Origin: Flavobacteriaceae bacterium
Lineage (GTDB): Bacteria; Bacteroidota; Bacteroidia; Flavobacteriales; Flavobacteriaceae
Reading direction: 5' to 3'
DNA: 59,211 bases
Assembly (NCBI GenBank): GCA_002862645.1
Contig: PKDQ01000003.1
Location: 1 to 59,211 of the forward strand
Shown here: positions 25,182-34,562 of the stretch, piece after piece
How positions within the stretch are numbered: position 1 is the first letter of the stretch
How the letters are laid out: every line of letters begins with the position of its first letter
The notes under the pieces: model-generated
The model's input: the letters and a program-made list of their open reading frames with translations, nothing else
The model's database searches: none
Told to the model about the DNA's origin: nothing
Position numbers and translations under genes: made by a program

Positions 25182-26180
25182 ATGAGAGATAACGCTGTAG
25201 ATATCAAAGCACTTAACGAGCAGATAGAAAAAGAAAGCGCTTTCATAGACATCCTAACGCTTGAGATGAATAAAGTCATTGTGGGCCAACAGCAAATGGT
25301 GGAACGTTTGCTTATCGGTTTGCTGGGACAAGGACATATACTCCTAGAAGGAGTCCCTGGACTGGCCAAGACGCTAGCCATAAACACCTTGAGTAAGGCG
25401 GTAAAAGGAAGCTTTAGCCGTATTCAATTTACGCCCGACTTACTTCCAGCCGATGTAATAGGAACCATGATTTACAACGCTAAAGAAAATGATTTTAGCA
25501 TCAAAAAAGGGCCGGTATTTGCCAATTTTGTACTCGCTGACGAGATTAACAGAGCCCCTGCAAAGGTGCAATCTGCCCTCTTGGAAGCCATGCAAGAGAA
25601 ACAAGTAACCATTGGCGACGAAACCTTTAAACTCAAGCCGCCATTTTTGGTAATGGCCACCCAAAACCCAGTGGAGCAAGAAGGAACCTATCCACTGCCA
25701 GAAGCGCAGGTAGACCGTTTTATGCTTAAAGTAATCATTGATTATCCCAACCTCTCTGATGAGCAAGCAATTGTTCGTGCCAACCTCAACGACTCTTTTG
25801 GCATAGTAAAACCTGTGATTAGTACCGCACAGATTTCTAAGGCACAAAAAGCCGTTCGTGAAGTGTATATGGACGAAAAGATTGAAAAGTACATTCTGGA
25901 CTTGGTTTTCGCTACACGATATCCCGAAAAATATAAACTACAATCTTTAAAACCACTTATTAGTTTTGGCGCCTCTCCGCGAGGAAGCATCAATTTGGCA
26001 ACTGCTGCCAAATGCTATGCTTTTATCAAGCGCCGTGGTTATGTAATTCCAGAAGACGTTCGCGCCGTTGTTTATGATGTGTTGCGCCACCGAATTGGCA
26101 TTACGTATGAAGCAGAAGCCGAGAACGTCAGCTCCGAAGACATCATTCAGCGAATAGTTAACGCTGTAGAGGTACCTTAG
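25182..26180 (+). CDS. MoxR family AAA+ ATPase
   Basis: 332 residues from ATG 25182. Walker A is GVPGLAKT at 57-64, Walker B DEINRAP in FVLADEINRAPAKVQ, then the MoxR-typical MQEKQVTIGDETF and ATQNPVEQEGTYPLPEAQ, and the lid domain SPRGSINLATAAKCYA. MoxR ATPases act as chaperones with VWA-domain partners, which follow in the same operon. An upstream in-frame start at 25095 is possible, but the family starts near MRDN and TACATTTT at 25148-25155 would be a near -7 box inside the longer frame. Confidence 0.93.
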   Translation: MRDNAVDIKALNEQIEKESAFIDILTLEMNKVIVGQQQMVERLLIGLLGQGHILLEGVPGLAKTLAINTLSKAVKGSFSRIQFTPDLLPADVIGTMIYNAKENDFSIKKGPVFANFVLADEINRAPAKVQSALLEAMQEKQVTIGDETFKLKPPFLVMATQNPVEQEGTYPLPEAQVDRFMLKVIIDYPNLSDEQAIVRANLNDSFGIVKPVISTAQISKAQKAVREVYMDEKIEKYILDLVFATRYPEKYKLQSLKPLISFGASPRGSINLATAAKCYAFIKRRGYVIPEDVRAVVYDVLRHRIGITYEAEAENVSSEDIIQRIVNAVEVP

Positions 26181-26200
26181 TATAAAATCAGTTTTTCGCT

Positions 26201-27067
26201 ATGGATACAAAAGAGCTTTTAAAGAAAGTTCGTAAGATAGAAATCAAAACCCGTCGATTGAGCAATCATATCTTTGGGGGGGAATACCACAGTACCTTTA
26301 AGGGACGTGGTATGACCTTCAGTGAGGTGCGTCAATATCAGTATGGCGATGATGTCCGTGCGATTGATTGGAACGTAACTGCGCGTTATCAAGAGCCCTA
26401 TGTAAAAGTATTTGAAGAAGAACGCGAACTGACACTTATGTTGGTCGTAGACGTAAGTGGCTCTGCTGACTTTGGCTCATTGGAACAGCGCAAGCGTGAC
26501 ACCCTAACCGAAATTGCCGCCACCCTTGCTTTTTCTGCCTTGCAAAACAACGATAAAGTTGGGCTGCTGATGTTTTCAGATGATGTGGAGTTGTTTATTG
26601 CCCCTAAAAAAGGGAAATCACATGTATTGCTTATTATTCGAGAGCTTTTGGAACAACAACCCAAAAGCACCAAAACAGACATTGCTGGTGCACTAGAGTT
26701 TATGAGTCGCATTATAAAAAAACGGGCCATTGTATTTGTACTATCGGATTTTTTAGACAACGAGTATTCAAAATCGGTGCAGTTGGCTGCCAGAAAGCAC
26801 GACCTCACGGGAGTTCGCCTTTATGATCCCATTGAAGCCAAACTTCCAAAAGCAGGACTATTGCTTGTCTGTGATGCGGAAACAGCTGCACATAAATGGG
26901 TGAATAGTTCATCAAAAGCGGTACGCACGGCCTATGCACTTTCACATCGAAAAACCGCAGATTATTTCAGTACACAATTTACACGATATGGCGCAGGGGC
27001 ACTTTCATGCTCTACCAATGAAAGCTATGTCAAAAAATTATTAACCTACTTCAAAGGCCGTGGATAG
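26201..27067 (+). CDS. DUF58 domain protein of the Bat operon
   Basis: 288 residues. The DUF58 signature GRGMTFSEVRQYQYGDDVRAIDWN at about 35-58 is followed by a VWA-like fold with DVSGS (84-88), a metal-site motif. DUF58 proteins sit beside MoxR ATPases almost everywhere and are thought to work with them on VWA partners. It is 20 bp after moxR and overlaps the next gene by 8 nt. It has no membrane segment, so it is likely cytoplasmic or peripheral. Confidence 0.92.
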   Translation: MDTKELLKKVRKIEIKTRRLSNHIFGGEYHSTFKGRGMTFSEVRQYQYGDDVRAIDWNVTARYQEPYVKVFEEERELTLMLVVDVSGSADFGSLEQRKRDTLTEIAATLAFSALQNNDKVGLLMFSDDVELFIAPKKGKSHVLLIIRELLEQQPKSTKTDIAGALEFMSRIIKKRAIVFVLSDFLDNEYSKSVQLAARKHDLTGVRLYDPIEAKLPKAGLLLVCDAETAAHKWVNSSSKAVRTAYALSHRKTADYFSTQFTRYGAGALSCSTNESYVKKLLTYFKGRG

Positions 27068-28643
27068 AGGGATACGCTTTTTGCTTTTGATCGTGTCGTT
27101 TTGGGGTGTGGCCCAAACGCAAGTAAGTCTTACGGCCGATGCGCTTGAGGTGCGCTTGGCTGAGCAAATAAATCTCTACTTAGTTGTCTCCACAGACAAA
27201 CAAGCAAGCATACAATTTCCGCCCATTAAGGCATTTGCTCCTTTTGAGGTTATTGACAGCACCGCTGTGGACACCACAGTTGTAGCAAATACAGTTACCT
27301 ATACCAAAACCTATGCGGTTATCCAGTTTGATTCTGGGCAGTTTACCCTACCTCAGCAAATTGTGGTTGTTGACGGTGAGGTGTTTTCAACGGACTCTCT
27401 ATTGGTAAGGGTTAACGATGTGGCAGTAGATACCTTGGAACAGCCTCTTTATCCAATTAAGACCATTTTGCCCATAGCCAAAAACATTACAGGTTGGTGG
27501 AAACCCTACAGCTATAGTTTTTTGATTTTGATTGCACTTGTGCTACTCTATTTTCTTGTTATAAAAACCCAAAAACGCATACGTGCCAAGCGCGAAAAAA
27601 TGCCTCCCTTTGAGCGGGCCCTACAAGCCTTGCAAGCCCTAGAATCCAAACAGCTAGACAAGCAAGAAGCCTATAAAGATTATTATTCTGAAATGACCGA
27701 CATTGTCCGGAATTATTTAGAGGATGAGACCAATATTGATGCCCTAGAAAGTACTTCTGAAGAACTTTTGACAAAGTTGGAGCTGTTGCGAGATACGGGT
27801 AATCTCGAACTGACAAATACAACAATAGATCAATTAAAAGAAGTATTGTCAACGGCCGACTTGGTTAAGTTTGCACGCGCCCTTCCAGAAGAGTATTTGG
27901 CACGATTGGACCGTGAAAAAATCGAATTGGTTGTCAAGGACACCAAAGCGGCGTTGCCCGAACCAACAGAAGAAGAACGTTTGCAAAATGAGGCCTATGC
28001 GCGCATGCGTCGCAAGCAACAACAGCTACAGCGAATTAAAATAGCAGGCGTTTCATTATTAGGAGTATTAGCCATTGCCGCTGGAGTTATGATTTACAAT
28101 TACGGTGCCGTCCAAGCCAAGGACCGCGTGTTTGGACATCCAACACTAAAGTGGTTGCAACAAGAATGGGTTTCGAGCACCTATGGGATCTCAGCTATGG
28201 CACTAAAATCTCCTGATGTCTTAAGCAGGAAGACCACTCAAAACCGTCTTAATCAACAGTTTGTATTGGGTTCTTTAGAAGACGCTTTTATGATAGTGTT
28301 ACATATGGAGCACTCTACAGCAGAAGAAGAACAAACTATCGACTTACAACAGAAGGTAGATAAGGTGATAGGTACATTTGACAGCATGGGGGCGACCAAT
28401 ATTTTTCAAAAAGAGAGGGACTATAAAACCACCTCAGGAATTGAGGGGATTGTGGCTTCTGGCTCTTTTGATTGGACCAAAGCGAATAAAGACACACAGC
28501 GGAAAACCTATGAGGTGTATCACTTTACTGAAAACAAAGGCTTTCAGCAGCTTCAGTTGGTTTACGATCGAAACGATCGCTATGCCAAAGAACTGATCAC
28601 TCGAATGCTAAACAGTATTGAATTTAAAATGGAAAAACCATGA
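27060..28643 (+). CDS. Bat-operon membrane protein, BatD-like N-terminal part with long C-terminal extension
   Basis: 527 residues from a GTG start inside the DUF58 stop region. A signal peptide (to about residue 19), a beta-rich domain (20-130), a helix at about 152-169, a cytoplasmic helical region, a second membrane helix at about 330-348, and a C-terminal domain of 180 residues (DRVFGHPTLKWLQQEW onward). The first half resembles short BatD-like proteins between DUF58 and batA in Bacteroidota. The C-terminal part is not recognised. It overlaps batA by 4 nt (ATGA). Confidence 0.7.
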   Translation: MDRGIRFLLLIVSFWGVAQTQVSLTADALEVRLAEQINLYLVVSTDKQASIQFPPIKAFAPFEVIDSTAVDTTVVANTVTYTKTYAVIQFDSGQFTLPQQIVVVDGEVFSTDSLLVRVNDVAVDTLEQPLYPIKTILPIAKNITGWWKPYSYSFLILIALVLLYFLVIKTQKRIRAKREKMPPFERALQALQALESKQLDKQEAYKDYYSEMTDIVRNYLEDETNIDALESTSEELLTKLELLRDTGNLELTNTTIDQLKEVLSTADLVKFARALPEEYLARLDREKIELVVKDTKAALPEPTEEERLQNEAYARMRRKQQQLQRIKIAGVSLLGVLAIAAGVMIYNYGAVQAKDRVFGHPTLKWLQQEWVSSTYGISAMALKSPDVLSRKTTQNRLNQQFVLGSLEDAFMIVLHMEHSTAEEEQTIDLQQKVDKVIGTFDSMGATNIFQKERDYKTTSGIEGIVASGSFDWTKANKDTQRKTYEVYHFTENKGFQQLQLVYDRNDRYAKELITRMLNSIEFKMEKP

Positions 28644-29641
28644 TGGATTACACCTTTGCTCATCCTGATTTTTTCTGGGGTCTGATGTTGATACCTGTAC
28701 TGTTGGCATGGCATATTTTTTCACGGAAAAGACAAGTAGCACATTTACTCAGCTCTAGCCTTGATGCTTTTTCTAAGTCGGGTAGTTTAGCCAAATGGCG
28801 CCCCGTATTGTTGGCGTTGCGCTTGTTGGCCATTGCCTTAATAATAACCGCATTGGCGCGCCCTCAAACACAAGATGTCAGTATTCAAACCAAAACAAAC
28901 AAAGGGATTGATATTGTTATTGCTATAGACGTTTCCTCCAGTATGTTGGCACGAGACTTAAAGCCCAACCGATTGGCAGCCCTTAAAAAGGTGGCAGCAG
29001 ACTTTATTGCCAAAAGAGAAACAGACCGTATTGGTCTGGTGGTATATGCGGGCGAAAGCTACACCAAAACACCTATTACATCAGATAAGGCCTTGGTAAT
29101 TGACGTACTTAACAAGGTCAGCTATGATGGCGTGATTAATGACGGAACTGCCATTGGTATGGGACTAGCAACAGCAGTAAACCGTTTACGGGACAGTAAA
29201 GCTAAGAGTAAGGTGATTATTTTACTCACAGACGGAGTAAACAATACTGGTTTTGTTGATCCCAAGACAGCTGCGGGTCTTGCAAGTACTTATGGCATCA
29301 AAACCTACACCATAGGATTGGGCAGTAACGGTAGCGCACCTGCTCCTGTTGCACTTCGCCAAGATGGCACATTTGTGTATCAATTACGAAAGGTTGAAAT
29401 TGATGAAGAATTACTGAAGTCTATTGCTGCAGAAACAGGAGGCAGCTACTACCGCGCAACAGACAACAAAAAATTAGCTGCTATTTACAAAGAGATAGAT
29501 AAGTTAGAACGCACAGATATCGAAGAAATTCGTTACACCAAGTATCACGAAAAGTTTAGGTGGTTTGTCTTTGCCGCAATGGGGGCATTATTTTTGGAAT
29601 GGCTTTTGCGCCTTACGCTTTTTAAATCAGCACTGGCATGA
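28640..29641 (+). CDS. batA: BatA, VWA-domain aerotolerance protein
   Basis: 333 residues. Two N-terminal membrane helices (about 9-27 and 55-72), then a VWA domain with the metal-site motif DVSSS at 97-101, TDGVNNTGF and TIGLGS, and a C-terminal membrane helix (about 308-325). BatA is the first VWA protein of the Bacteroides aerotolerance set, which sits in the inner membrane facing the periplasm. It is joined by ATGA overlaps to both neighbours, so strict co-translation with batB is likely. Confidence 0.93.
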   Translation: MMDYTFAHPDFFWGLMLIPVLLAWHIFSRKRQVAHLLSSSLDAFSKSGSLAKWRPVLLALRLLAIALIITALARPQTQDVSIQTKTNKGIDIVIAIDVSSSMLARDLKPNRLAALKKVAADFIAKRETDRIGLVVYAGESYTKTPITSDKALVIDVLNKVSYDGVINDGTAIGMGLATAVNRLRDSKAKSKVIILLTDGVNNTGFVDPKTAAGLASTYGIKTYTIGLGSNGSAPAPVALRQDGTFVYQLRKVEIDEELLKSIAAETGGSYYRATDNKKLAAIYKEIDKLERTDIEEIRYTKYHEKFRWFVFAAMGALFLEWLLRLTLFKSALA

Positions 29642-30669
29642 TACAATACGAACAGACACAGTATTTTTATTTGCTACTGCTCATACCACTGATGGTATTG
29701 GGCTATGTGCTTTTTAGCCTATGGAAAAAGCAGGTTTTGCAATCGTTGGCGTCTGCAAAAATGATGGATCATATCGCGCCAGAACGCTCTTCATTTAAAG
29801 GCTGGCTAAAGCAAATTTTGTTTTGGTTGGGTTGGGCTTTTATATGTTTGGGATTGGTCAATCCACAAATTGGTACTGAGCTTGAAACCGTTAAAAGAGA
29901 AGGCGTAGATTTGGTATTTGCTATTGATGTGTCCAAGAGTATGCTGGCAGAAGACATTGCACCAAACAGATTGGAAAAGGCAAAGCGCCTTGCAGGCGAA
30001 CTGATTAATCAATTAGTTAGCGACCGCGTAGGCATTATTGCATATGCCTCATCGGCCATTCCGCATTTGCCCATTACAACAGACTATACCGCAGCCCGAT
30101 TGTTCTTGTCATCATTAGACACCAATATGATTTCCTCTCAAGGAACGGCCATTTCGGCTGCCATGCGCTTGGCAGAAACCTATTTTGACGATGAGAACCA
30201 AACCAATCGGGTAGTGTGTATCCTTTCTGATGGAGAAGATCATGGCGATGATGCCTTAGCAGCAGCATCACGCGCTTCTCAACTGGGAATTACCTTTTTT
30301 ACGGTGGTTGTTGGGACTGAAAAAGGAACGGTTATTCCCATTACTAAAGGGAATTCCACTTCTTACAAGAAAGATGATAAGGGAGAGGTGGTTATCACAA
30401 AAAGTGACTTTGAACAGATGGAGTCCGTAGCAAAAATAACCGATGGTTTGTTTTTGGAGGGCAGCAACACCGATGAGGTGGTAACACACATTATAGATCG
30501 CCTAAAGGAAATGGACAAACAAGAGTTTGAAGCCAAACAATTTGCTAAATTTAAGGACCAGTTTCAGTGGTTTACAGGTATTGGTTTGATTTTGATTGTC
30601 CTTGACTTATTTTTATTCTATCGCAAAACCCAGTGGGTTAAAAAACTAAATTTGTTCCAAGATGCTTAG
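29638..30669 (+). CDS. batB: BatB, VWA-domain aerotolerance protein
   Basis: 343 residues with the same plan as BatA: helices at about 8-28 and 57-75, a VWA domain with DVSKS at 97-101 and LSDGEDHGDD, and a C-terminal helix near 310-328. It is a paralogue of batA with a long lysine/threonine-rich insertion (KGNSTSYKKDDKGEVV) before the last part of the domain. It overlaps batC by 8 nt. It is thought to form a membrane complex with BatA and the TPR proteins downstream. Confidence 0.93.
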   Translation: MIQYEQTQYFYLLLLIPLMVLGYVLFSLWKKQVLQSLASAKMMDHIAPERSSFKGWLKQILFWLGWAFICLGLVNPQIGTELETVKREGVDLVFAIDVSKSMLAEDIAPNRLEKAKRLAGELINQLVSDRVGIIAYASSAIPHLPITTDYTAARLFLSSLDTNMISSQGTAISAAMRLAETYFDDENQTNRVVCILSDGEDHGDDALAAASRASQLGITFFTVVVGTEKGTVIPITKGNSTSYKKDDKGEVVITKSDFEQMESVAKITDGLFLEGSNTDEVVTHIIDRLKEMDKQEFEAKQFAKFKDQFQWFTGIGLILIVLDLFLFYRKTQWVKKLNLFQDA

Positions 30670-31477
30670 GTTATTTCTCCCCATAATTCTGTTCCCATTA
30701 GTTGTCTTAGGACAAGAGCCAACACTTGTTCAAAAAGCAGATAATTATATATATGATGGAAATCAAGCTTTTGATACGTCAAACAATGTTGAGGCAGAAA
30801 AGAATTACCGAAAGGCTACTGCAACAGGGCTCAAAAAAGATATTGCACAGTACAATATGGGAACCACCCTACAACAAGATAATTATGTAGTGGAGGCCCT
30901 ATCCGTTTATGCGGACGCTGTTGAGATCACCAAAGAACGACCCAGCAAACACCGCAACTTTCATAACATAGGTAATGCCCTGATGCAACTCAAAGATTAT
31001 AAAGTTGCTGTGGAGGCCTATAAAAACGCCTTACGTAATAACCCCAACGATGACGAGACACGTTATAATTATGCCCTAGCTAAAAAAATGCTGGAAAACG
31101 AAGAAAACAAAGACGACCAAAAGGACGACCAGGAAAATAAGGACGATCAAGACAACAAGGACAATAAGGACAACAAAGACCAAGACGAAAAAGGGAATAA
31201 GGACAAAGATCAAGAAGGAGATAATGAACAGGACAAAAAAGAGGATTTTAAGGATAAGGGGGAAAATGAAAAAGACAATAAAAAGGACGACCCAAAAGAT
31301 CAAGATGGTGACAAGGGAAAAGACCAACAGCAAACCCAAAGTAATCCTACACAATTATCACCCCAACAGGTAAAGAACCTGCTAGAGGCCATGAGTAACG
31401 AGGAGAAAAAAGTACAAGATAAAGTCAATGCCCAAAAGGCAAAGCCTGCGGGTGTAAAAAGTAAAAAAGATTGGTAA
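30662..31477 (+). CDS. batC: BatC, TPR protein with charged low-complexity tail
   Basis: 271 residues. A signal peptide (to LGQ, residue 18) is followed by TPR repeats (about 25-140, with YNMGTTLQQDNY, HNIGNALMQLKDY and TRYNYALAKKML). A region of about 90 residues made almost only of K, D, E, N and Q follows (145-235), then LSPQQVKNLLEAMSNEEKKVQDK. TPR plus this end motif is the BatC plan. It is a periplasmic scaffold partner of the VWA proteins. The charged stretch is coded by repeats of AAGGACAA-like units and is prone to length change. Confidence 0.9.
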   Translation: MLRLFLPIILFPLVVLGQEPTLVQKADNYIYDGNQAFDTSNNVEAEKNYRKATATGLKKDIAQYNMGTTLQQDNYVVEALSVYADAVEITKERPSKHRNFHNIGNALMQLKDYKVAVEAYKNALRNNPNDDETRYNYALAKKMLENEENKDDQKDDQENKDDQDNKDNKDNKDQDEKGNKDKDQEGDNEQDKKEDFKDKGENEKDNKKDDPKDQDGDKGKDQQQTQSNPTQLSPQQVKNLLEAMSNEEKKVQDKVNAQKAKPAGVKSKKDW

Positions 31478-33228
31478 TGAGACAGCTGTTTTTCTGTTGT
31501 TTTATAGCTATGGTGTTTTCGCCTATTGCTTTTGCTCAGGTAGATTTTAAAGCCCAAATAAGCAAGCGTGAACTTGGGATTAATGAGCGATTACGTATAG
31601 AGTTTACCATGAACAAAGAGGGAGATAATTTTAACCCCCCTTCTTTTGATGGATTTCGTATTGCGGCAGGCCCTAGTCAGTCGGTGAGTAATATTTACGT
31701 TAACGGCAAGAGTTCTTTTTCTAAAACTTACACCTATTTACTAATCCCCCTCAAAAAGGGGAAAATAACCATTGGGCAGGCTACAATAGAAATAGACGGG
31801 AACATCTACAAAACCGTCCCTGTTGACATCCAGGTTAAAGATGCTGTTGAGCTACCCAAAAACCCAAATGACCCGAATTATATAGCTTCTGAAAGCCTTC
31901 ATTTGGTTGCTGCGTTATCCAAAAGCAAGGTGTATATCAACGAACCGATAACGGTGATTTACAAACTTTATTTTGACAGTAAAGTAAGGCCGTCTGATGT
32001 CAATCCGATTGATATGCCCGAATACAACGACTTTTGGTCGCAAGACATTCCTTCTAGACGGACGATTGAGCGGGAAATGTTCAAGGGCAAACTGTATAAT
32101 TATGTAGCTTGGCAACAAACAGTCCTCTATCCACAACGTGCAGGCAAACTGCCCATAGCCCCGCTTTCATTAGACGTGCAACTAGATGTTCCCACAAACC
32201 GCAGAGACTTTTTTGGGAACCAAGTTTTCACTCAAGTTTCTCGTACCATTACAGCCGGCAAACGCACCCTATCGGTATTGCCATTTCCTGAAGCCGGCAA
32301 GCCACCCAATTTTAATGGCGCCGTTGGCGACTTTAGCTTTGAAGTAAAAGCCTCTAAAGACGCACTGAATGCTTCAGAATCACTTCAAGCAACAGTAGAG
32401 GTGAAGGGTAAAGGGAACCTAAAGCTGTTTTCACTTCCAGAAATGGCAACTCCAAGCGCACTTGAGCGTTATGACCCCGAATACAGCGAACAAGTGAACA
32501 CAACAATTTCGGGTATGCGCGGTTCCATAAAGAACACTTATACATTGGTACCACAGTTTCAAGGGAAATATCCTATCCCCCCCATTGTGTTCAGCTATTT
32601 TGATCCCAAAGCAAAAACGTATAAGACGCTTGAATCAGCCGAATTGATCATTGATGTTCTAGAGGGCCCAAAGGCAGCAACGCCTATGGTCAACGCACCA
32701 AACGCAGGTACAGTAGCTGTGCCAAATGTTGCGGGTTCTTTTCAGTTCATTGCACAGCAAACGTCCTTCAAGCCCATTCAGCAACCGCACTTCTTTGGCA
32801 GTACATTGTTTTTTGCGTTGTTGATGCTGCCTGTCATACTACTTCTTTTGTATTTTATCATACGCAGTCTAACGCCCGACGCCACTGCAATTACAAGACG
32901 GCATAAGGCGCGTTTGGTGAAAAAGTTTTTAGGCAAGGCCAAAAAAAACATGTCTGAAGCATCTGCTTTCTATGTTTCGCTTGAAGCCGCTCTTCATAAT
33001 TATTTAAAGGCCAGACTACAGATTAAAACGGCCGATTTTAGTAAAGAAAAAATGCAAACACTGCTTTCCGATAAAGGCGTTGAAAAGGATACCGTAGCCT
33101 TATTTATTCAAGTTTTGACCAATTGTGAGCTTGCAAGATATGCACCCAGTTCTCGCAGCAGCATGGAGCAAGACTACGAAACAGCCGTAGCTGCAATAAC
33201 CCAAATGGACAAACAGTTTAAGTCATGA
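31477..33228 (+). CDS. batD: BatD, oxygen tolerance protein
   Basis: 583 residues from the ATG in TAATGA, which overlaps the batC stop. A signal peptide ends in AFAQ, then repeated beta domains (about 22-440) include the family pattern AQISKRELGINERLRIEFT and VYINEPITVIYKLYFDS. One membrane helix lies near 446-465 (STLFFALLMLPVILLLLYF), then a cytoplasmic helical end. BatD is the large periplasmic member of the aerotolerance complex. An alternative TTG start 6 bp earlier is less likely. It overlaps batE by 4 nt. Confidence 0.93.
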   Translation: MRQLFFCCFIAMVFSPIAFAQVDFKAQISKRELGINERLRIEFTMNKEGDNFNPPSFDGFRIAAGPSQSVSNIYVNGKSSFSKTYTYLLIPLKKGKITIGQATIEIDGNIYKTVPVDIQVKDAVELPKNPNDPNYIASESLHLVAALSKSKVYINEPITVIYKLYFDSKVRPSDVNPIDMPEYNDFWSQDIPSRRTIEREMFKGKLYNYVAWQQTVLYPQRAGKLPIAPLSLDVQLDVPTNRRDFFGNQVFTQVSRTITAGKRTLSVLPFPEAGKPPNFNGAVGDFSFEVKASKDALNASESLQATVEVKGKGNLKLFSLPEMATPSALERYDPEYSEQVNTTISGMRGSIKNTYTLVPQFQGKYPIPPIVFSYFDPKAKTYKTLESAELIIDVLEGPKAATPMVNAPNAGTVAVPNVAGSFQFIAQQTSFKPIQQPHFFGSTLFFALLMLPVILLLLYFIIRSLTPDATAITRRHKARLVKKFLGKAKKNMSEASAFYVSLEAALHNYLKARLQIKTADFSKEKMQTLLSDKGVEKDTVALFIQVLTNCELARYAPSSRSSMEQDYETAVAAITQMDKQFKS

Positions 33229-33989
33229 AAAACATCTTATTTTTCGCATTTTTTTCTTGCCTGACTTGTTTTGGGCAAGACCCAGAAGATCTTTTCAGAG
33301 AAGGGAATATCGCCTACAATAAAGGGGCTTATGACCGTGCCATTGTCTATTATGATTCCGTGAGTTCTTTGGGCGTACATTCACCGGAATTGTACTTTAA
33401 CCTAGGTAATGCGTACTACAAAAAAAACGCAATAGCTTCCAGCATATTGAATTATGAAAAAGCCCTGTTGTTAGATGCAGGCAATGAACAGTTGATCAAC
33501 AACTTGGTGTATGCGCAAAACATGACACTCGACAGGTTCACGTCCTTGCCAGAAAGCGAGTTAAAAAAGACAACTGACGAGGTGGTGTTTCTCACTTCTG
33601 TTCGTGGTTGGAGTATTGTGCTTATCCTTACGTTTTGGGTAAGTGCACTTTTATTCTTTTTGTTTATCAGATCAAACAGCAGCATCCGAAAAAGGGTTTT
33701 TTTCACGGGTTTTGTTAGTTCCCTTCTGCTATCCATTTTGACTGTGGTGATTATACTGCAGCAAAAAAGCACACTACGCAATACCAATCCCGCTATTGTT
33801 TTTGTACAATCGGAGTCCTTTCGCGCAGAGCCCAATATGCGATCAGAAGTATTGCTCACAATTCACGAGGGGGCGAAGATTTTTATTTTGGAAAGTGTAG
33901 AGGATTGGATTAAAATCAGCCTTCAAAATGGCTCCATAGGTTGGATCCCAAGAAGCAGTGTTCAGCTCATCAGCTTTGCTGAAGAATAG
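33225..33989 (+). CDS. batE: BatE, TPR and SH3-domain protein
   Basis: 254 residues. A signal peptide (to FGQ), a TPR region (about 20-90, with LFREGNIAYNKGAYDRAIVYYD and YFNLGNAYYKKNAI), two membrane helices (about 130-148 and 160-180), and a C-terminal bacterial SH3 domain (about 190-250, with EPNMRSEVLLTIHEGAKI and GWIPRSSVQLI). This is the usual last gene of the Bat operon. Its end overlaps the convergent cvpA by 20 nt with no terminator in between. Confidence 0.9.
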   Translation: MKNILFFAFFSCLTCFGQDPEDLFREGNIAYNKGAYDRAIVYYDSVSSLGVHSPELYFNLGNAYYKKNAIASSILNYEKALLLDAGNEQLINNLVYAQNMTLDRFTSLPESELKKTTDEVVFLTSVRGWSIVLILTFWVSALLFFLFIRSNSSIRKRVFFTGFVSSLLLSILTVVIILQQKSTLRNTNPAIVFVQSESFRAEPNMRSEVLLTIHEGAKIFILESVEDWIKISLQNGSIGWIPRSSVQLISFAEE

Positions 33990-34494
33990 GGGGGATATTA
34001 TCTATGGGATTTTCTTCTGTATTGATTTTTTCAAACAGGTAAGCACCCAACTCTTCTAAGGGCTGAAAGACCAAAGAGTCTTCTTTTAGACTTTCGGGCA
34101 AAAAACTAAAAAAAACATCAAGTTGTCCAACAATCCAAAGCAGCACACCGCAAATAACCAACCATTTACAAGCGCCAAAAAGCGCACCAAGCAATCGGTT
34201 TAAAAACCCCAACAGCACCACTTTTGCTAACTTTGTCAGTAGCTTTCCTATCCAAGCTACACCAATCATAATGCCAATAAAAGTTAGTGCAAAGGCCAAT
34301 AATGGCAGATAATCCCACTCAATATAGTTGGCCAATAATGATGCAGTAAAGCTAGAAAAGTGCAAGGCTCCAAATACCCCTAAGACAAGCGCCAACAGAG
34401 AGGAAACTTCCACAAAGAAGCCTCTATAGGCGCCTCGGGCAAGGCCATATACAAGCAAACAAATAACAGCAAGGTCTATGTAGTTAAGTGCCAC
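33970..34494 (-). CDS. CvpA family membrane protein
   Basis: 174 residues with four membrane helices (about 7-25, 28-50, 64-88 and 105-125) and the CvpA features YIDLAVICLLVYGLARGAYRGF and GFLNRLLGALFGACKWLV. The family is linked to colicin V production and purine-biosynthesis loci in other phyla; its molecular role is unclear. It is divergent from pheS: its start lies about 70 bp from the pheS ATG, so they share an upstream region. Confidence 0.88.
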   Translation of the reverse strand: MALNYIDLAVICLLVYGLARGAYRGFFVEVSSLLALVLGVFGALHFSSFTASLLANYIEWDYLPLLAFALTFIGIMIGVAWIGKLLTKLAKVVLLGFLNRLLGALFGACKWLVICGVLLWIVGQLDVFFSFLPESLKEDSLVFQPLEELGAYLFEKINTEENPIDNIPPILQQS

Positions 34495-34524
34495 AACACA
34501 AATGTACGTATAGATTTCTTCGGT

Positions 34525-34557
34525 TTGGTAGTACTATGCGCTTAATGTGTATTTTTG
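34525..34557 (+). promoter_or_regulatory. Putative pheS promoter
   Basis: TTG at 34525-34527, 22 nt, then TATTTTTG at 34550-34557: both parts of the flavobacterial consensus TTG-N17-23-TAnnTTTG. It ends 5 bp before the ATG chosen for pheS, which supports that start over an upstream one. Confidence 0.6.
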
Positions 34558-34562
34558 TGCAC

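Noticed and set aside
31076-31354. Minus-strand open frame of about 92 codons made of V, L, I and F
   Set aside because: It is the mirror image of the charged AAGGAC-type repeats in batC. The hydrophobic composition is just the reverse complement of lysine/aspartate codons and there is no start context.
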